DNA of 12,388 bases from an uncultured Collinsella sp. (GTDB lineage Bacteria; Actinomycetota; Coriobacteriia; Coriobacteriales; Coriobacteriaceae): the NCBI GenBank assembly GCA_900754075.1, contig CAAEBN010000063.1, forward strand, positions 1 to 12,388. Reading direction: 5' to 3'. Made by a program: the position numbers and the translations under genes. The stretch's first letter is position 1; each line of letters begins with the position of its first letter. The notes under the pieces were generated by a model. It did not search any database and had not been told where the DNA came from. It saw nothing but the letters and a program-made list of their open reading frames with translations. This document shows, piece by piece, positions 1 through 8,172 of the stretch.

Positions 1-422
1 CGCCCATCCCCGTGCCGCAGACCGTCTCTCGTGACGCCCTCGCCGGTATGGGCGGAGCCGCCGCGACCGGCGCCGCCGTGGGCCTTGGCGCCGCGGCCGG
101 TATTGCCTCCAACATGGCGAGCACCCGCGCCCCGCAGCGCCCGCTCGCCCAGCTCGTCGACGTCGTGAGCGGTGAGAGTCACAGCATCACTTCCGCGCAG
201 GTGACCATCGGTCGCGAGCGTTCGGTTTCGGACATCGCCCTGCGCGACCCCAACGTGTCGCGCCGTCACGCCCAGCTCACCTTTACCGGTTCGGACTGGT
301 CGATCGAGGACCTCAATTCCACCAACGGCACGCTCGTCAACAACCGCCGCATCACGCGCTGCCCGCTGCGCAACGGCGACCTGCTGACGTTTGGCCTGAG
401 CACCTTTGAATTTAGGGGATAG
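1..422 (+). CDS. FhaA-like FHA-domain protein, C-terminal part (5' end outside window)
   Basis: The reading frame is open to the left edge (first full codon at 3), so the GTG at 12 is probably not the start and the gene is cut by the window. Counting from that GTG, an Ala/Gly-rich linker covers about residues 1-45 and a C-terminal FHA domain about 46-136. The FHA signature is visible: IGRE, then SRRH, then NSTNGT. FHA domains bind phosphothreonine peptides. In actinobacteria, FhaA pairs such a C-terminal domain with an N-terminal DUF3662 domain and links PASTA-kinase signalling to peptidoglycan synthesis. The DUF3662 part would lie upstream, so the FhaA assignment is inferred from the linker, the domain position and the neighbours. 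The gene ends 6 nt before the next FHA gene, as expected for one operon. Confidence 0.85.
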   Translation, partial: PIPVPQTVSRDALAGMGGAAATGAAVGLGAAAGIASNMASTRAPQRPLAQLVDVVSGESHSITSAQVTIGRERSVSDIALRDPNVSRRHAQLTFTGSDWSIEDLNSTNGTLVNNRRITRCPLRNGDLLTFGLSTFEFRG

Positions 423-428
423 TCGCTT

Positions 429-845
429 ATGAACATCGATATCGTCCTTTTTGCAGGCCGCATCGTCCTGGTCGCCCTGCTCTACATCTTCCTGTTCGCT
501 GTCATGAAAACCGGCGTGGGACTCGTACGCGGCCAGCGCCGCGACTCCGCTATCTGGACGATCGATGTGGACAAGGGTCCGCGCGGCATCCGTGGCATCC
601 ATGTAGACATGCTCGGCCCCGTCATCGTGGGCCGCTCGCCGTCCTCGGACATCTGCATCAACGAACCGTTTGTCTCGGCCTCGCACGCACGCTTTTCGCT
701 GCAGGGCCCGGCACTCATCATCGAAGACCTCAACTCGCTGAACGGCACGCTCGTTAACGGCCGTCAGCTGGTGGAGCCCGCAACGCTGCGCGAGGGTGAC
801 GAGGTCCAGATTGGCGACGTGGTCATGAAGGTGAACCGTCGATGA
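429..845 (+). CDS. Membrane-anchored FHA-domain protein (FhaB/FipA-like)
   Basis: A 138-residue protein with one N-terminal transmembrane segment (about residues 5-26), a basic stretch (RGQRR, 35-39) and a cytosolic FHA domain (about 60-137). FHA signature residues are G68-R69-S70, S83...H86 and N102-x-x-N105-G106-T107. It should bind a phosphothreonine on a partner at the membrane, most likely the PASTA kinase or a division/elongation protein. Actinobacterial FhaB (FipA) has the same size, layout and genomic position. An AGGGG at 414-418 lies inside the end of the previous gene, 10 nt before the ATG. The stop codon overlaps the start of the phosphatase gene (ATGA), suggesting coupled translation. 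The family is clear; the exact partner is inferred. Confidence 0.9.
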   Translation: MNIDIVLFAGRIVLVALLYIFLFAVMKTGVGLVRGQRRDSAIWTIDVDKGPRGIRGIHVDMLGPVIVGRSPSSDICINEPFVSASHARFSLQGPALIIEDLNSLNGTLVNGRQLVEPATLREGDEVQIGDVVMKVNRR

Positions 846-2740
846 TCGACGAGGAGAACAAGTCCGCAACCATGCCCGAGACGCCGACTGCCCCCGCAGC
901 TGCGCCGGCTCATGCCGCTCCAGCGCGCCCTGCGACCGTGGAGCCCGAGGACACGGTGTTCTCCCTGCCTCTTTCGCATGTAACTCAAGAATATCCGGCA
1001 CTCGTCGATGACGAGGACGCCGACACCGAGCAGCTCGAAGTCCCCATCGGCGCGCACGCTGTCGAGCAGCCCACGGAACCGGAGGCAGCGCCCGCACCGG
1101 CTCACTTTGCCGAGCCCGTCGCAGAGGCGATTAACGAGAGCGCTGCCGTGTTTGCAGCCCCCGAGCCTGCCGCGCCGGTATTCCCCGTCGCCCCGGCAGG
1201 CGAGGCGGCACCCGAATCCGCAACGCCTGCCGAAGTCGAGCAGCCCGTTGCCGCGCCCGCCGCAGCTCCCGAGCCCTCCGCTCAACCCCAGAGCACGCCC
1301 GCGCCGTCGCACTTTGCGACGCCCGAGCCGACGGCTGTCGAGCCGCAGCAGGACGGCGATCCCGCCGACCGCGTAACCGAAGATCTCAACCTTCCGGACG
1401 TCTCCGACGCCGAGTCGGGAGACGATACCGACACCGTCTCCCCCGGCGACACCGCCGAGATCGATGTCGCGGCCGTGGAGGCAAAGCTCAAAGATCCCGG
1501 CTCGACCATGAGCTTTGAGCCGCTGACCGACGAGCGCATCGAGACCGACTCGACCTACGACGCCGGCACCACCACCCAGCTTATGTGGGGCGCCCGTTCC
1601 GACGTCGGATGCGTACGCCCGCACAATGAGGACTCCTATCTGGTGCAGTCGCCGCTCTTTTGCGTGTGCGACGGCATGGGAGGACACGCCGCCGGCGAGG
1701 TGGCATCCTCCATCGCCGTCGAGACCATCGCCAAGACGGCGCCGCAGTCCGCCGACGCCGCGCGCCTGGCCGCAGCCGTTGAGGCCGCCAACGCCGCCGT
1801 GATCGAGGCCGCCCTCAACGGCCTGGGCAAACCCGGCATGGGATGCACGGCCACCTGTGCCTACATCGAAAACGACACGCTCGCCATCGCCCACGTGGGC
1901 GACTCGCGCGCCTACCTGCTCCACGAGGGTACGCTCATCCGCGTGACCCGCGATCACTCCTACGTGGAGGAGCTCGTGGATGCCGGCGAGATTACGGCCG
2001 ACGAGGCCCGCGTCCACCCCAACCGCTCGGTCATCACCCGCGCGCTGGGCTCGGATCCCGCCATGTATGCCGACCACTTTACCCTGCACATCGAGGAAGG
2101 CGACCGCCTGATTCTGTGCTCCGACGGTCTTTCGAGCATGATTCCCGATAGCGATATCGAGAACATCGCTACGCAGTCCTCGAGCGCACAGATCTGTGTC
2201 GACAACTTGGTGGACGCGGCGCTCGCCGCCGGCGGCCACGACAATGTGACCGTGGTGGTCGTCGACCTGGTCGACGACGGCGTCATGCGCGAGGCAAAAC
2301 GCGTCCGACGCCGCAATGTCACCATCGCCACCGTCTTGGCCCTTGTCTTTGTGCTGGTAGCAGGCATCTGGGCATACACGGGCGTCACCGGCTCCTATTA
2401 CTTGGGAACCTACCACGGCAATGTCGCCGTCTGGCGCGGCCTACCCGGCAAGACGCTCGGGGTCGAGCTCCACTGGCTCGAGAGCGAAACCAGCATCAAG
2501 CTGTCCGACCTGCCTGAAGACACGCAAAACCGCCTGAAGGCAGGCATCCCGCAAACGAGTGTCGACGATGCGCAGGACACCATTTCCAAGTACCGCCATC
2601 AGATTGACGAGGAGCAGACCCGTCAGGTGATTGACGCGCAAACGATTCGCGACAACACCGATCAGGAATCCACCTCCGAGTCAGATTCCGAGAAAACCGC
2701 CGAACAGTCAGCCGAGGCCGAAGCCTCCGATAAGAATTAG
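842..2740 (+). CDS. pstP: PP2C-type Ser/Thr protein phosphatase with long N-terminal extension and extracellular tail
   Basis: A 632-residue metal-dependent phosphatase expected to dephosphorylate PknB and its substrates. Residues 1 to about 245 are a Pro/Ala/Glu-rich, apparently disordered region. The PP2C domain runs about 247-482, with the family motifs in order: R259-P-H-N262-E-D264, D277-G-M-G-G, G353-D354-S-R, S427-D428-G, and H466-D467-N468-V-T. D277, D428 and D467 match the metal-binding aspartates. A transmembrane helix follows at about 493-515. The tail contains YYLGTYHGNVAVWRG and SDLP, matching the usual extracellular region of actinobacterial PstP, and ends in a Glu/Ser/Lys-rich stretch. 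The start overlaps the upstream stop as ATGA. The long N-terminal region is the odd part: PstP usually begins almost directly with the phosphatase domain. A later in-frame start is possible, but the ATGA coupling favours this one. Confidence 0.93.
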   Translation: MIDEENKSATMPETPTAPAAAPAHAAPARPATVEPEDTVFSLPLSHVTQEYPALVDDEDADTEQLEVPIGAHAVEQPTEPEAAPAPAHFAEPVAEAINESAAVFAAPEPAAPVFPVAPAGEAAPESATPAEVEQPVAAPAAAPEPSAQPQSTPAPSHFATPEPTAVEPQQDGDPADRVTEDLNLPDVSDAESGDDTDTVSPGDTAEIDVAAVEAKLKDPGSTMSFEPLTDERIETDSTYDAGTTTQLMWGARSDVGCVRPHNEDSYLVQSPLFCVCDGMGGHAAGEVASSIAVETIAKTAPQSADAARLAAAVEAANAAVIEAALNGLGKPGMGCTATCAYIENDTLAIAHVGDSRAYLLHEGTLIRVTRDHSYVEELVDAGEITADEARVHPNRSVITRALGSDPAMYADHFTLHIEEGDRLILCSDGLSSMIPDSDIENIATQSSSAQICVDNLVDAALAAGGHDNVTVVVVDLVDDGVMREAKRVRRRNVTIATVLALVFVLVAGIWAYTGVTGSYYLGTYHGNVAVWRGLPGKTLGVELHWLESETSIKLSDLPEDTQNRLKAGIPQTSVDDAQDTISKYRHQIDEEQTRQVIDAQTIRDNTDQESTSESDSEKTAEQSAEAEASDKN

Positions 2741-2756
2741 AAAGGGAGTGCCGCTT

Positions 2757-5627
2757 ATGAGTCGCCGCAACACCGAACTGCTCTTGCTCATCGCCTCGGC
2801 GTTCCCCGTCATCCTGCTCTATGCGATGTACGTGCTCACCGCGGGTGCCACGATTTCCTTTGAGACGCTCGCCGTGCCGATCGGCCTGTTCGCCGCCTTC
2901 GCCGCGGCGCATATCGCCGTGCGCATCCTGGCGCCCGGCGCCGACCCCGCCATCCTGCCCATCGTCTTTGTGCTCTCGGGCATCGGCATCACATTCGTGA
3001 CGCGCCTGGCCCCCGACCTCGCCATCTCGCAGCTCATCATCTTGTTTGTCTCGGTGGCGCTCATGGTGGGAACGCTCGCGCTGGTCAAGAACCTCGACGT
3101 GGTCATGCGCTACAAGTACACCTTTGGCATTATCGGCATCATCCTGCTGATGCTGCCGATCTTTATCGGCACCACGATCTCGGGCTCCAAGCTGTGGATT
3201 CGCATCGCGGGCTTCACCATCCAGCCCGGCGAGTTCGCCAAGGTCTTCATCGTCTTGTTCCTGGCAGGCTATCTGGCCGAGAACCGCGAGCTGCTCTCCA
3301 TCTCCAACCGCAAGATCCTGGGCCTCAAGATTCCACGCTTCCGCCTGCTGCTGCCGCTGTTTGCCGTGTGGGGCGTGTGCCTGCTCATCGTCGTCTTCGA
3401 ACGCGACCTGGGCTCGGCCGTCCTGTTCTACACCATCTTTTTGCTGATGCTCTATGTTGCCACGGGACGCTTTTCGTACGTCATCATCGGCCTTGCGCTG
3501 CTGGCCGTTGGAGCCGTGGGCGCCTACAAGTTCCTGTCGCACGTGCAGGTGCGCTTTCAGGTCTGGGTCGATCCGTTTAAGGACGCCCAGGGCCAGGGCT
3601 ACCAGATCGTACAGTCACTTTACTCGCTGGCTGACGGCGGCCTGGTTGGCGTCGGCATCGGCAACGGCATGGCAAACAACATCCCCGTCGTCGAGTCCGA
3701 CTTTATCTTCTCGGCCATCGGCGAGGAAATGGGCCTTTTGGGCGGCGGCGCCGTGCTCATCCTGTTTATGCTTTTTGCCGTGCGCGGCCTCACCACGGCA
3801 GCCCGCGCCAAGTCCGACCTTGCTGCCTTTAGCGCGACCGGCCTTACGGCGGCCATCAGCTTCCAGGCATTCTTAATCGTTGGCGGCGTAACCCGCCTGA
3901 TTCCGCTGACCGGCGTCACCCTGCCCTTTATGAGCCAGGGCGGTTCTTCGCTGCTGGCGAGTTTTATCATCGTCGCGCTGCTGCTGCGCGCCGGCGACGA
4001 GGCAACCGGACGCGAAGCCGAGCTCACCGGCACCGGCACCATGGCCGCCATCACCGATGACCAGGTCGCATCCGCCGCTGCCCCGACCGGTACGCGTTTT
4101 GCCAGCGCACCTTCCTACAGCCACGGCAACCACTCCGCGGGTTCACGCATGCGTCGTCGCCTGCTCGACACGCCAGAGTCCGGCGTGCTCGGCCGCGTGG
4201 CACTTGCCAACCGTCTGACTCGTGCCGTGTTTGCCTTTACGGCGCTGTTCGCCATCCTTATCGGCAACCTCACCTATGTCCAGGTCATCAAGGCAAAGGA
4301 TTACCAGGACATGCCGACCAACAACCACACCATCGCCCGCTCCAAGTACATCCAGCGTGGCTCCATCATCACGTCCGACGGCGTGACACTAGCCGAGTCG
4401 CTGCAGCAGGAGGACGGCACCTACGCCCGCTCCTACCCCAACGGCAACATGGCCGCGCACGTGGTGGGCTACGTGAGCCAGCAATACGGCACCGCCGGCA
4501 TCGAGAGCGTCATGAACGATACGCTCACCGGCTCCAAGGATTACTCCAGCTGGAACAACGCCATCGCGTCGCTCGCGGGGCAGACCCAGCCGGGCAATAC
4601 CGCCAAGCTCACCATCGACTCGCGCATCCAGACGGCTGCCGAGCAGGCGCTCAAGGGCTTTAAGGGCGCTGTGGTGGTCATGGATCCGCGCACCGGTGCG
4701 GTCCTTGCGTGCGCGAGCTCGCCCACCTACGACAACACCAACATCGATGCGCTGCTCCAGTCGGGCGGCGGCGAGGACGGTTCCATGTACGACCGTGCCA
4801 TGGACGCGCTGTACACCCCGGGCTCGACCTTTAAGGTCGTCACGCTCTCCGCGGCGCTCGAAACCGGCACCGCTAGCCTTACCAGCACGTACCAGGCGCC
4901 CGGTTCCATGGACATCGGCAACGCGCCGGTCACCAACGATGCCAACGAGAGCTACGGCACCATCAGCCTGCAGCAGGCCTTCGCAGTGTCGTCCAACGTC
5001 GTCTTTGGCCAGGTGGCAAACGAGGTCGGTGCCAGCTCGCTCGTCCAGTTTGCCAACGCCTTTGGCTACGGCCAAAAGCTCGGTCAGGATCTGACCACCG
5101 CGGCTTCCATCATGGCCGACCCGTCGCTTATGACCGAGTGGGAGACCGCTTGGGCAGGCGCCGGCCAGCCCGTCGGTATGGACCACACGCCTGGCCCGCA
5201 GACCACCGTTATGCAGAATTGCGTGATCGCTGCCGCTATCGCCAACAGCGGCGTGGTCATGGACCCGTTCTTTGTGTCCCAGATACTCGCCCCGGACGGA
5301 ACCGTGGTTAAGACCACGCAGTCCCGCTCGCTGGGCCAGGCTGTCAGCTCTGCCACGGCCGACCAGGTCAAGCAGGCCATGCTCGCCGTCGTCCAGTCCG
5401 GTACCGGCACCGATGCCCAGATTCCGGGCGTCAAGGTTGCCGGCAAGACCGGTTCGGCCGAGACCGGCGGCACCAACGTCAACTCTATGTTTGTTGGCTT
5501 TGCACCTTACGATTCACCCACGGTTGCCATCTCGGTAGCCCTGGAGGATTACGACAAACACGACGTCAAGGCGGCCAAGATTGCCGGCATCGTCCTGACC
5601 GCGGCGCTCGCCGCACAGGGAGCGTGA
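2757..5627 (+). CDS. SEDS glycosyltransferase (FtsW/RodA) fused to class B penicillin-binding protein
   Basis: One uninterrupted 956-residue ORF carries both halves of a peptidoglycan synthase. Residues 1 to about 411 are a multi-pass SEDS protein (FtsW/RodA/SpoVE). It has the family's extracellular loop motif around D276 (KDAQGQGYQ), aligned by eye with the Asp essential in RodA, and the E313-S-D-F-I-F...GEE block. Residues 412-470 are a hydrophilic linker. A single transmembrane helix follows at about 488-508, then the extracellular pedestal and a transpeptidase domain with S690-T-F-K693, S745-S-N747 and K897-T-G899 in the right order. The SEDS half should polymerise lipid II and the PBP half should cross-link the glycan. 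These are usually two adjacent genes (rodA-pbpA). An in-frame ATG at 2631 is rejected: it overlaps the phosphatase, while the ATG at 2757 has AAAGGGAG at 2741-2748. Whether it serves elongation or division cannot be told here. Confidence 0.95.
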   Translation: MSRRNTELLLLIASAFPVILLYAMYVLTAGATISFETLAVPIGLFAAFAAAHIAVRILAPGADPAILPIVFVLSGIGITFVTRLAPDLAISQLIILFVSVALMVGTLALVKNLDVVMRYKYTFGIIGIILLMLPIFIGTTISGSKLWIRIAGFTIQPGEFAKVFIVLFLAGYLAENRELLSISNRKILGLKIPRFRLLLPLFAVWGVCLLIVVFERDLGSAVLFYTIFLLMLYVATGRFSYVIIGLALLAVGAVGAYKFLSHVQVRFQVWVDPFKDAQGQGYQIVQSLYSLADGGLVGVGIGNGMANNIPVVESDFIFSAIGEEMGLLGGGAVLILFMLFAVRGLTTAARAKSDLAAFSATGLTAAISFQAFLIVGGVTRLIPLTGVTLPFMSQGGSSLLASFIIVALLLRAGDEATGREAELTGTGTMAAITDDQVASAAAPTGTRFASAPSYSHGNHSAGSRMRRRLLDTPESGVLGRVALANRLTRAVFAFTALFAILIGNLTYVQVIKAKDYQDMPTNNHTIARSKYIQRGSIITSDGVTLAESLQQEDGTYARSYPNGNMAAHVVGYVSQQYGTAGIESVMNDTLTGSKDYSSWNNAIASLAGQTQPGNTAKLTIDSRIQTAAEQALKGFKGAVVVMDPRTGAVLACASSPTYDNTNIDALLQSGGGEDGSMYDRAMDALYTPGSTFKVVTLSAALETGTASLTSTYQAPGSMDIGNAPVTNDANESYGTISLQQAFAVSSNVVFGQVANEVGASSLVQFANAFGYGQKLGQDLTTAASIMADPSLMTEWETAWAGAGQPVGMDHTPGPQTTVMQNCVIAAAIANSGVVMDPFFVSQILAPDGTVVKTTQSRSLGQAVSSATADQVKQAMLAVVQSGTGTDAQIPGVKVAGKTGSAETGGTNVNSMFVGFAPYDSPTVAISVALEDYDKHDVKAAKIAGIVLTAALAAQGA

Positions 5628-5650
5628 TGCCCGTGATCAAAGCGGATACT

Positions 5651-5692
5651 TGTGGCGCGCCGCGGCCGATGAGCTAGCGGCCACGCGCCACA
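5651..5692 (+). other. Strong hairpin between the SEDS-PBP and kinase genes
   Basis: An outer 9-bp perfect stem pairs TGTGGCGCG (5651-5659) with CGCGCCACA (5684-5692). An inner 5-bp stem pairs GGCCG (5664-5668) with CGGCC (5678-5682). No T-run follows on either side, so it is not a classic terminator. It may be an attenuating or processing structure that lowers kinase expression relative to the upstream genes. The spacer 5628-5759 holds no convincing gene. Confidence 0.5.
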
Positions 5693-5759
5693 CGGCCCCA
5701 GCGGCCACACATTTGGTACTACACACATCGTTGAGCGAATAGTTATGTTAGGAGCAGGA

Positions 5760-7697
5760 ATGGAACAGAGGGTCCTCGGGGGAAGATACCTCCTCAAGGA
5801 TAAGGTGGGAACGGGCGGCATGGCGACCGTCTTCCGTGCACAGGATCAGGTCCTCGACCGCACGGTTGCCGTCAAGATCATGCTGCCGCAGTATGCCGGC
5901 GACGCCACCTTCGCCGCCCGCTTTAAGCAGGAGGCCCAGGCAGCAGCAGGCCTGTCCTCCCCCTATATCGTGGGCGTCTACGATTGGGGCAAGGACGGCG
6001 ACACCTATTACATCGTCATGGAGTACCTGCGCGGCACCGACCTTAAAAGCGGCATCAAGAGCCACGGTGCACTCGATCCCAAGAAGGTCGCACAGATTGG
6101 CTCGCAGATCAGCTCCGCGCTCTCGGTCGCACACAAGCACGAGATCATCCACCGCGACATTAAGCCGCAAAACATCATGGTGCTGCCCGACGGCAACATC
6201 AAGGTAATGGATTTTGGCATCGCACGCGCCAAGAACAGTCATCTCACGCAGGACAACAACGTTCTGGGCACCGCCCACTATGTAAGCCCCGAGCAGACCC
6301 GCGGCCAGGACCTCGGCCCCACCTCGGATATCTACTCGCTGGGTGTCGTCATGTACGAGTGCGCCACCGGCCGCGTGCCCTTTGACGGCGACGACGCCAT
6401 CTCGGTCGCGCTCAAACAGGTCAACGAGCTCCCCATCCCGCCGAGCCAGATCAACTCCGGCGTCGATGCCGACCTGGAGCGAATCATCCTCAAGTGCATG
6501 GAGAAGGACCCGGCAAACCGCTTCCAGACGGCCGACGAGCTGCGCCAGGTGCTCAACAGCTACCTGTCCGGCCGAGCCGTCAACGTCTCGGAGCCCACGC
6601 GCATCATCGGTGCCGCCGGCGACCTGGGTGCCACCAAGACCCGCGAGCTTTCCGACTCAACGCGCGCTATGGTTCGTCCCGTCTCGGGCGTGAGCGGTCA
6701 GAATACCGCCCGTAGCGCTGTCTCGGGCTCCACGGGCTCCTACGAGGTCGAGAAGCCTAAGTCCAACAAGAACAAGATCATCGCCGCCGTGATTGCAGCC
6801 GTCGCCGTGATTGGCGTGGTGGTGGCCTTTGCCACGGGCATGTTCAGTGGCGAACAGGTCACGGTGCCCGACGTGCTGGGCAAGGACCAGGAAACCGCTA
6901 TTGAGCTGATCAAGGAAGCCGGCCTTGAGGTTGGCACCGTCGACCAGAGCTACAACGACGATGTCGACGAGGGAAAGGTCGCCGAGCAGACCCCCAACGG
7001 CAACACCAAGAAGGCCAAGGGCTCGAGGGTGAACCTGGTAATCTCCAAGGGCCCTAAGCCCTCCGAGAAGGTTGAGGTTCCGCAGCTCCTCGGCCTGACC
7101 AAGGACCAGGCCGAGGCCGCACTGGCAAGCGTGGGCCTGAAGGGCAGCGCTTCGGAGGAAGCCAATGAGGCCGAAGAGGGCCAGGTCTTTGAGCAGAGCA
7201 CTGCTGCCGGCAAGGAGGTCGAGAAGGGCACGACTATCTCGTACAAGGTCTCTGGCGGCCCGGACACCACCTCGGTGCCCGATCTGACCGACATGACCGA
7301 GGCCCAGGCGCGCAACGCTCTCGACATGGCTGGCTTTGGCGTCGACGTGAGTTACCAGGAAAACGACTCGGTTACCGAGGGTACCGTAATTAGCTGGAAC
7401 CCCAGCGGCAAGCAGAAGCCCGGTGCCACGATCACCGTCGTCATCGCCAAGAAGTCCGGCAAGGCCAGCGTCCCGGGCAACCTGTACGGCAAGAGCATCT
7501 CCGCCGCCGTCACCGCGCTCAACAACGCCGGGTTCTACAACATCGCATTCTGCGATCAGAACGGCAACCCCGTGAGCGGCAACGAGAATGCCACCGTTAC
7601 GGGCGTCTCCCCCACCGGCAAGCAGTCCACCGACAGCACGATCACGCTGACGGTTTCCATCTCCGGTTCCGGCGACGACTCCGAGTCTAGCAACTAA
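5760..7697 (+). CDS. pknB: PASTA-repeat Ser/Thr protein kinase (PknB family)
   Basis: A 645-residue receptor kinase of the PknB/StkP/PrkC family. The cytosolic kinase domain (about residues 10-270) has the glycine loop VGTGGMATVF, catalytic Lys K39, H131-R-D133-I-K-P-Q-N138, D151-F-G and the GTAHYVSPEQ segment after the activation loop. A Ser/Thr-rich juxtamembrane region leads to a transmembrane helix at about 340-362. Four extracellular PASTA repeats begin near 367, 438, 506 and 571; these are known to bind muropeptides or lipid II. The start at 5760 is preferred over the in-frame ATG at 5745 because AGGAG (5750-5754) sits 5 nt upstream and the product then begins MEQRVLGGRY, like related kinases. 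In the activation loop, T163 matches Mtb PknB T171, but the T173 position is Asp (D165). The kinase is last in the operon, before a strong terminator. No separate PknA kinase is seen in the window. Confidence 0.96.
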   Translation: MEQRVLGGRYLLKDKVGTGGMATVFRAQDQVLDRTVAVKIMLPQYAGDATFAARFKQEAQAAAGLSSPYIVGVYDWGKDGDTYYIVMEYLRGTDLKSGIKSHGALDPKKVAQIGSQISSALSVAHKHEIIHRDIKPQNIMVLPDGNIKVMDFGIARAKNSHLTQDNNVLGTAHYVSPEQTRGQDLGPTSDIYSLGVVMYECATGRVPFDGDDAISVALKQVNELPIPPSQINSGVDADLERIILKCMEKDPANRFQTADELRQVLNSYLSGRAVNVSEPTRIIGAAGDLGATKTRELSDSTRAMVRPVSGVSGQNTARSAVSGSTGSYEVEKPKSNKNKIIAAVIAAVAVIGVVVAFATGMFSGEQVTVPDVLGKDQETAIELIKEAGLEVGTVDQSYNDDVDEGKVAEQTPNGNTKKAKGSRVNLVISKGPKPSEKVEVPQLLGLTKDQAEAALASVGLKGSASEEANEAEEGQVFEQSTAAGKEVEKGTTISYKVSGGPDTTSVPDLTDMTEAQARNALDMAGFGVDVSYQENDSVTEGTVISWNPSGKQKPGATITVVIAKKSGKASVPGNLYGKSISAAVTALNNAGFYNIAFCDQNGNPVSGNENATVTGVSPTGKQSTDSTITLTVSISGSGDDSESSN

Positions 7698-7749
7698 CGT
7701 CGATCGCTTGTTGCTCCGAGCGGCTTAGACCGCAAACACATTCGCTCAG

Positions 7750-7791
7750 AAGCGCCCGCTTGCTCCCCCAGCAAGCGGGCGCTTTTCTTTT
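7750..7791 (+). terminator. Rho-independent terminator of the pknB operon
   Basis: AGCGCCCGCTTGCT (7751-7764) pairs perfectly with 7770-7783 around a CCCCC loop; one further A-T pair extends the stem to 15 bp. TTTTCTTTT follows. There is no T-run on the other strand, so it acts on the plus strand. Confidence 0.95.
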
Positions 7792-7830
7792 GACGCGGGA
7801 TTGCCGCCCATGGATGAACGTGACTTTAAA

Positions 7831-7920
7831 CCAGAAGAGCCCGGTACCGTGGTGGTACCGGGCTCGGCAAATCTCTGGTACCCCTGGGCGGATTCGAACC
7901 GTCGGCACCCGCTTTAGGAG
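7831..7920 (-). repeat. Partial copy of tRNA-Arg(CCT): 3' half plus terminator hairpin
   Basis: These 90 bases align without gaps to 8811-8900, exactly 980 bp away, with 6 mismatches by eye (84/90). On the minus strand the copy runs from the 5' edge of the anticodon loop through the T arm and CCA end into the same terminator hairpin (here a perfect 12-bp stem, 7837-7848 with 7854-7865). The tRNA 5' half is absent and replaced by unrelated AT-rich sequence, so this is not a functional tRNA. A junction at the anticodon loop is typical of att sites of tRNA-targeting tyrosine integrases. Confidence 0.85.
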
Positions 7921-7984
7921 ATATGATTTAATGCTACCCCCTACTATTCATCAAGCATCATTGAACACCATATAACTGCAGATA

Positions 7985-8022
7985 AAAGGCCCACTTTGCT
8001 TGCGTCCTACTGCTGGGCCTTT
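7985..8022. terminator. Candidate terminator-like hairpin
   Basis: AAAGGCCCA (7985-7993) pairs with TGGGCCTTT (8014-8022) around a 20-nt loop. On the minus strand the stem ends in a short TTTT run, so it could stop transcription from the small minus-strand gene at 8244-8369. The plus-strand tail is TTTC, much weaker. The large loop makes it a weak terminator. Confidence 0.4.
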
Positions 8023-8041
8023 CATGAAAATAGGGACATCG

Positions 8042-8059
8042 AGCGCAACGCGTTGCGCT
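8042..8059. promoter_or_regulatory. Perfect 18-bp palindrome (possible operator)
   Basis: AGCGCAACG followed directly by CGTTGCGCT, with no central spacer. A perfect even palindrome of this size is typical of a dimeric DNA-binding protein site, but no regulator gene is adjacent and no promoter is clearly placed over it. The function is unknown. Confidence 0.4.
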
Positions 8060-8172
8060 GAGTCCTGAGGCTGTTGCAATGAAAATGAGAATCAAGGCTT
8101 CGATAGCAGGATGACAACGCAGGCACAATTTGATTTTTGAAATATGGACGAATTCCTCGTCAGGAGGGTAAA

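Noticed and set aside
764..2416. 550-codon open frame on the minus strand
   Set aside because: Lies fully opposite the PP2C phosphatase gene, has Arg/Gly/His-rich composition without a recognisable domain, and has no independent support. It is a shadow caused by high GC.
2631..2756. Upstream in-frame start for the SEDS-PBP gene
   Set aside because: It would add 42 Pro/Arg-rich residues overlapping the phosphatase gene. The ATG at 2757 has a good ribosome site and begins a normal SEDS N-terminus.
2496..3542. 348-codon minus-strand open frame
   Set aside because: Antisense to the phosphatase tail and SEDS domain, with low-complexity Gln/Asp/Arg-rich translation.
4389..5186. 265-codon minus-strand open frame
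   Set aside because: Antisense to the transpeptidase domain, whose motifs are intact on the plus strand.
5627..5677. 16-residue ORF overlapping the SEDS-PBP stop as TGATG
   Set aside because: It has a fair upstream AGGGAG, but it is very short, resembles nothing known and lies across the spacer hairpin. Chance is likely.
7857..7975. Second functional tRNA gene near 7880
   Set aside because: Only the 3' half is present. The 5' acceptor strand, D arm and 5' anticodon stem are missing.
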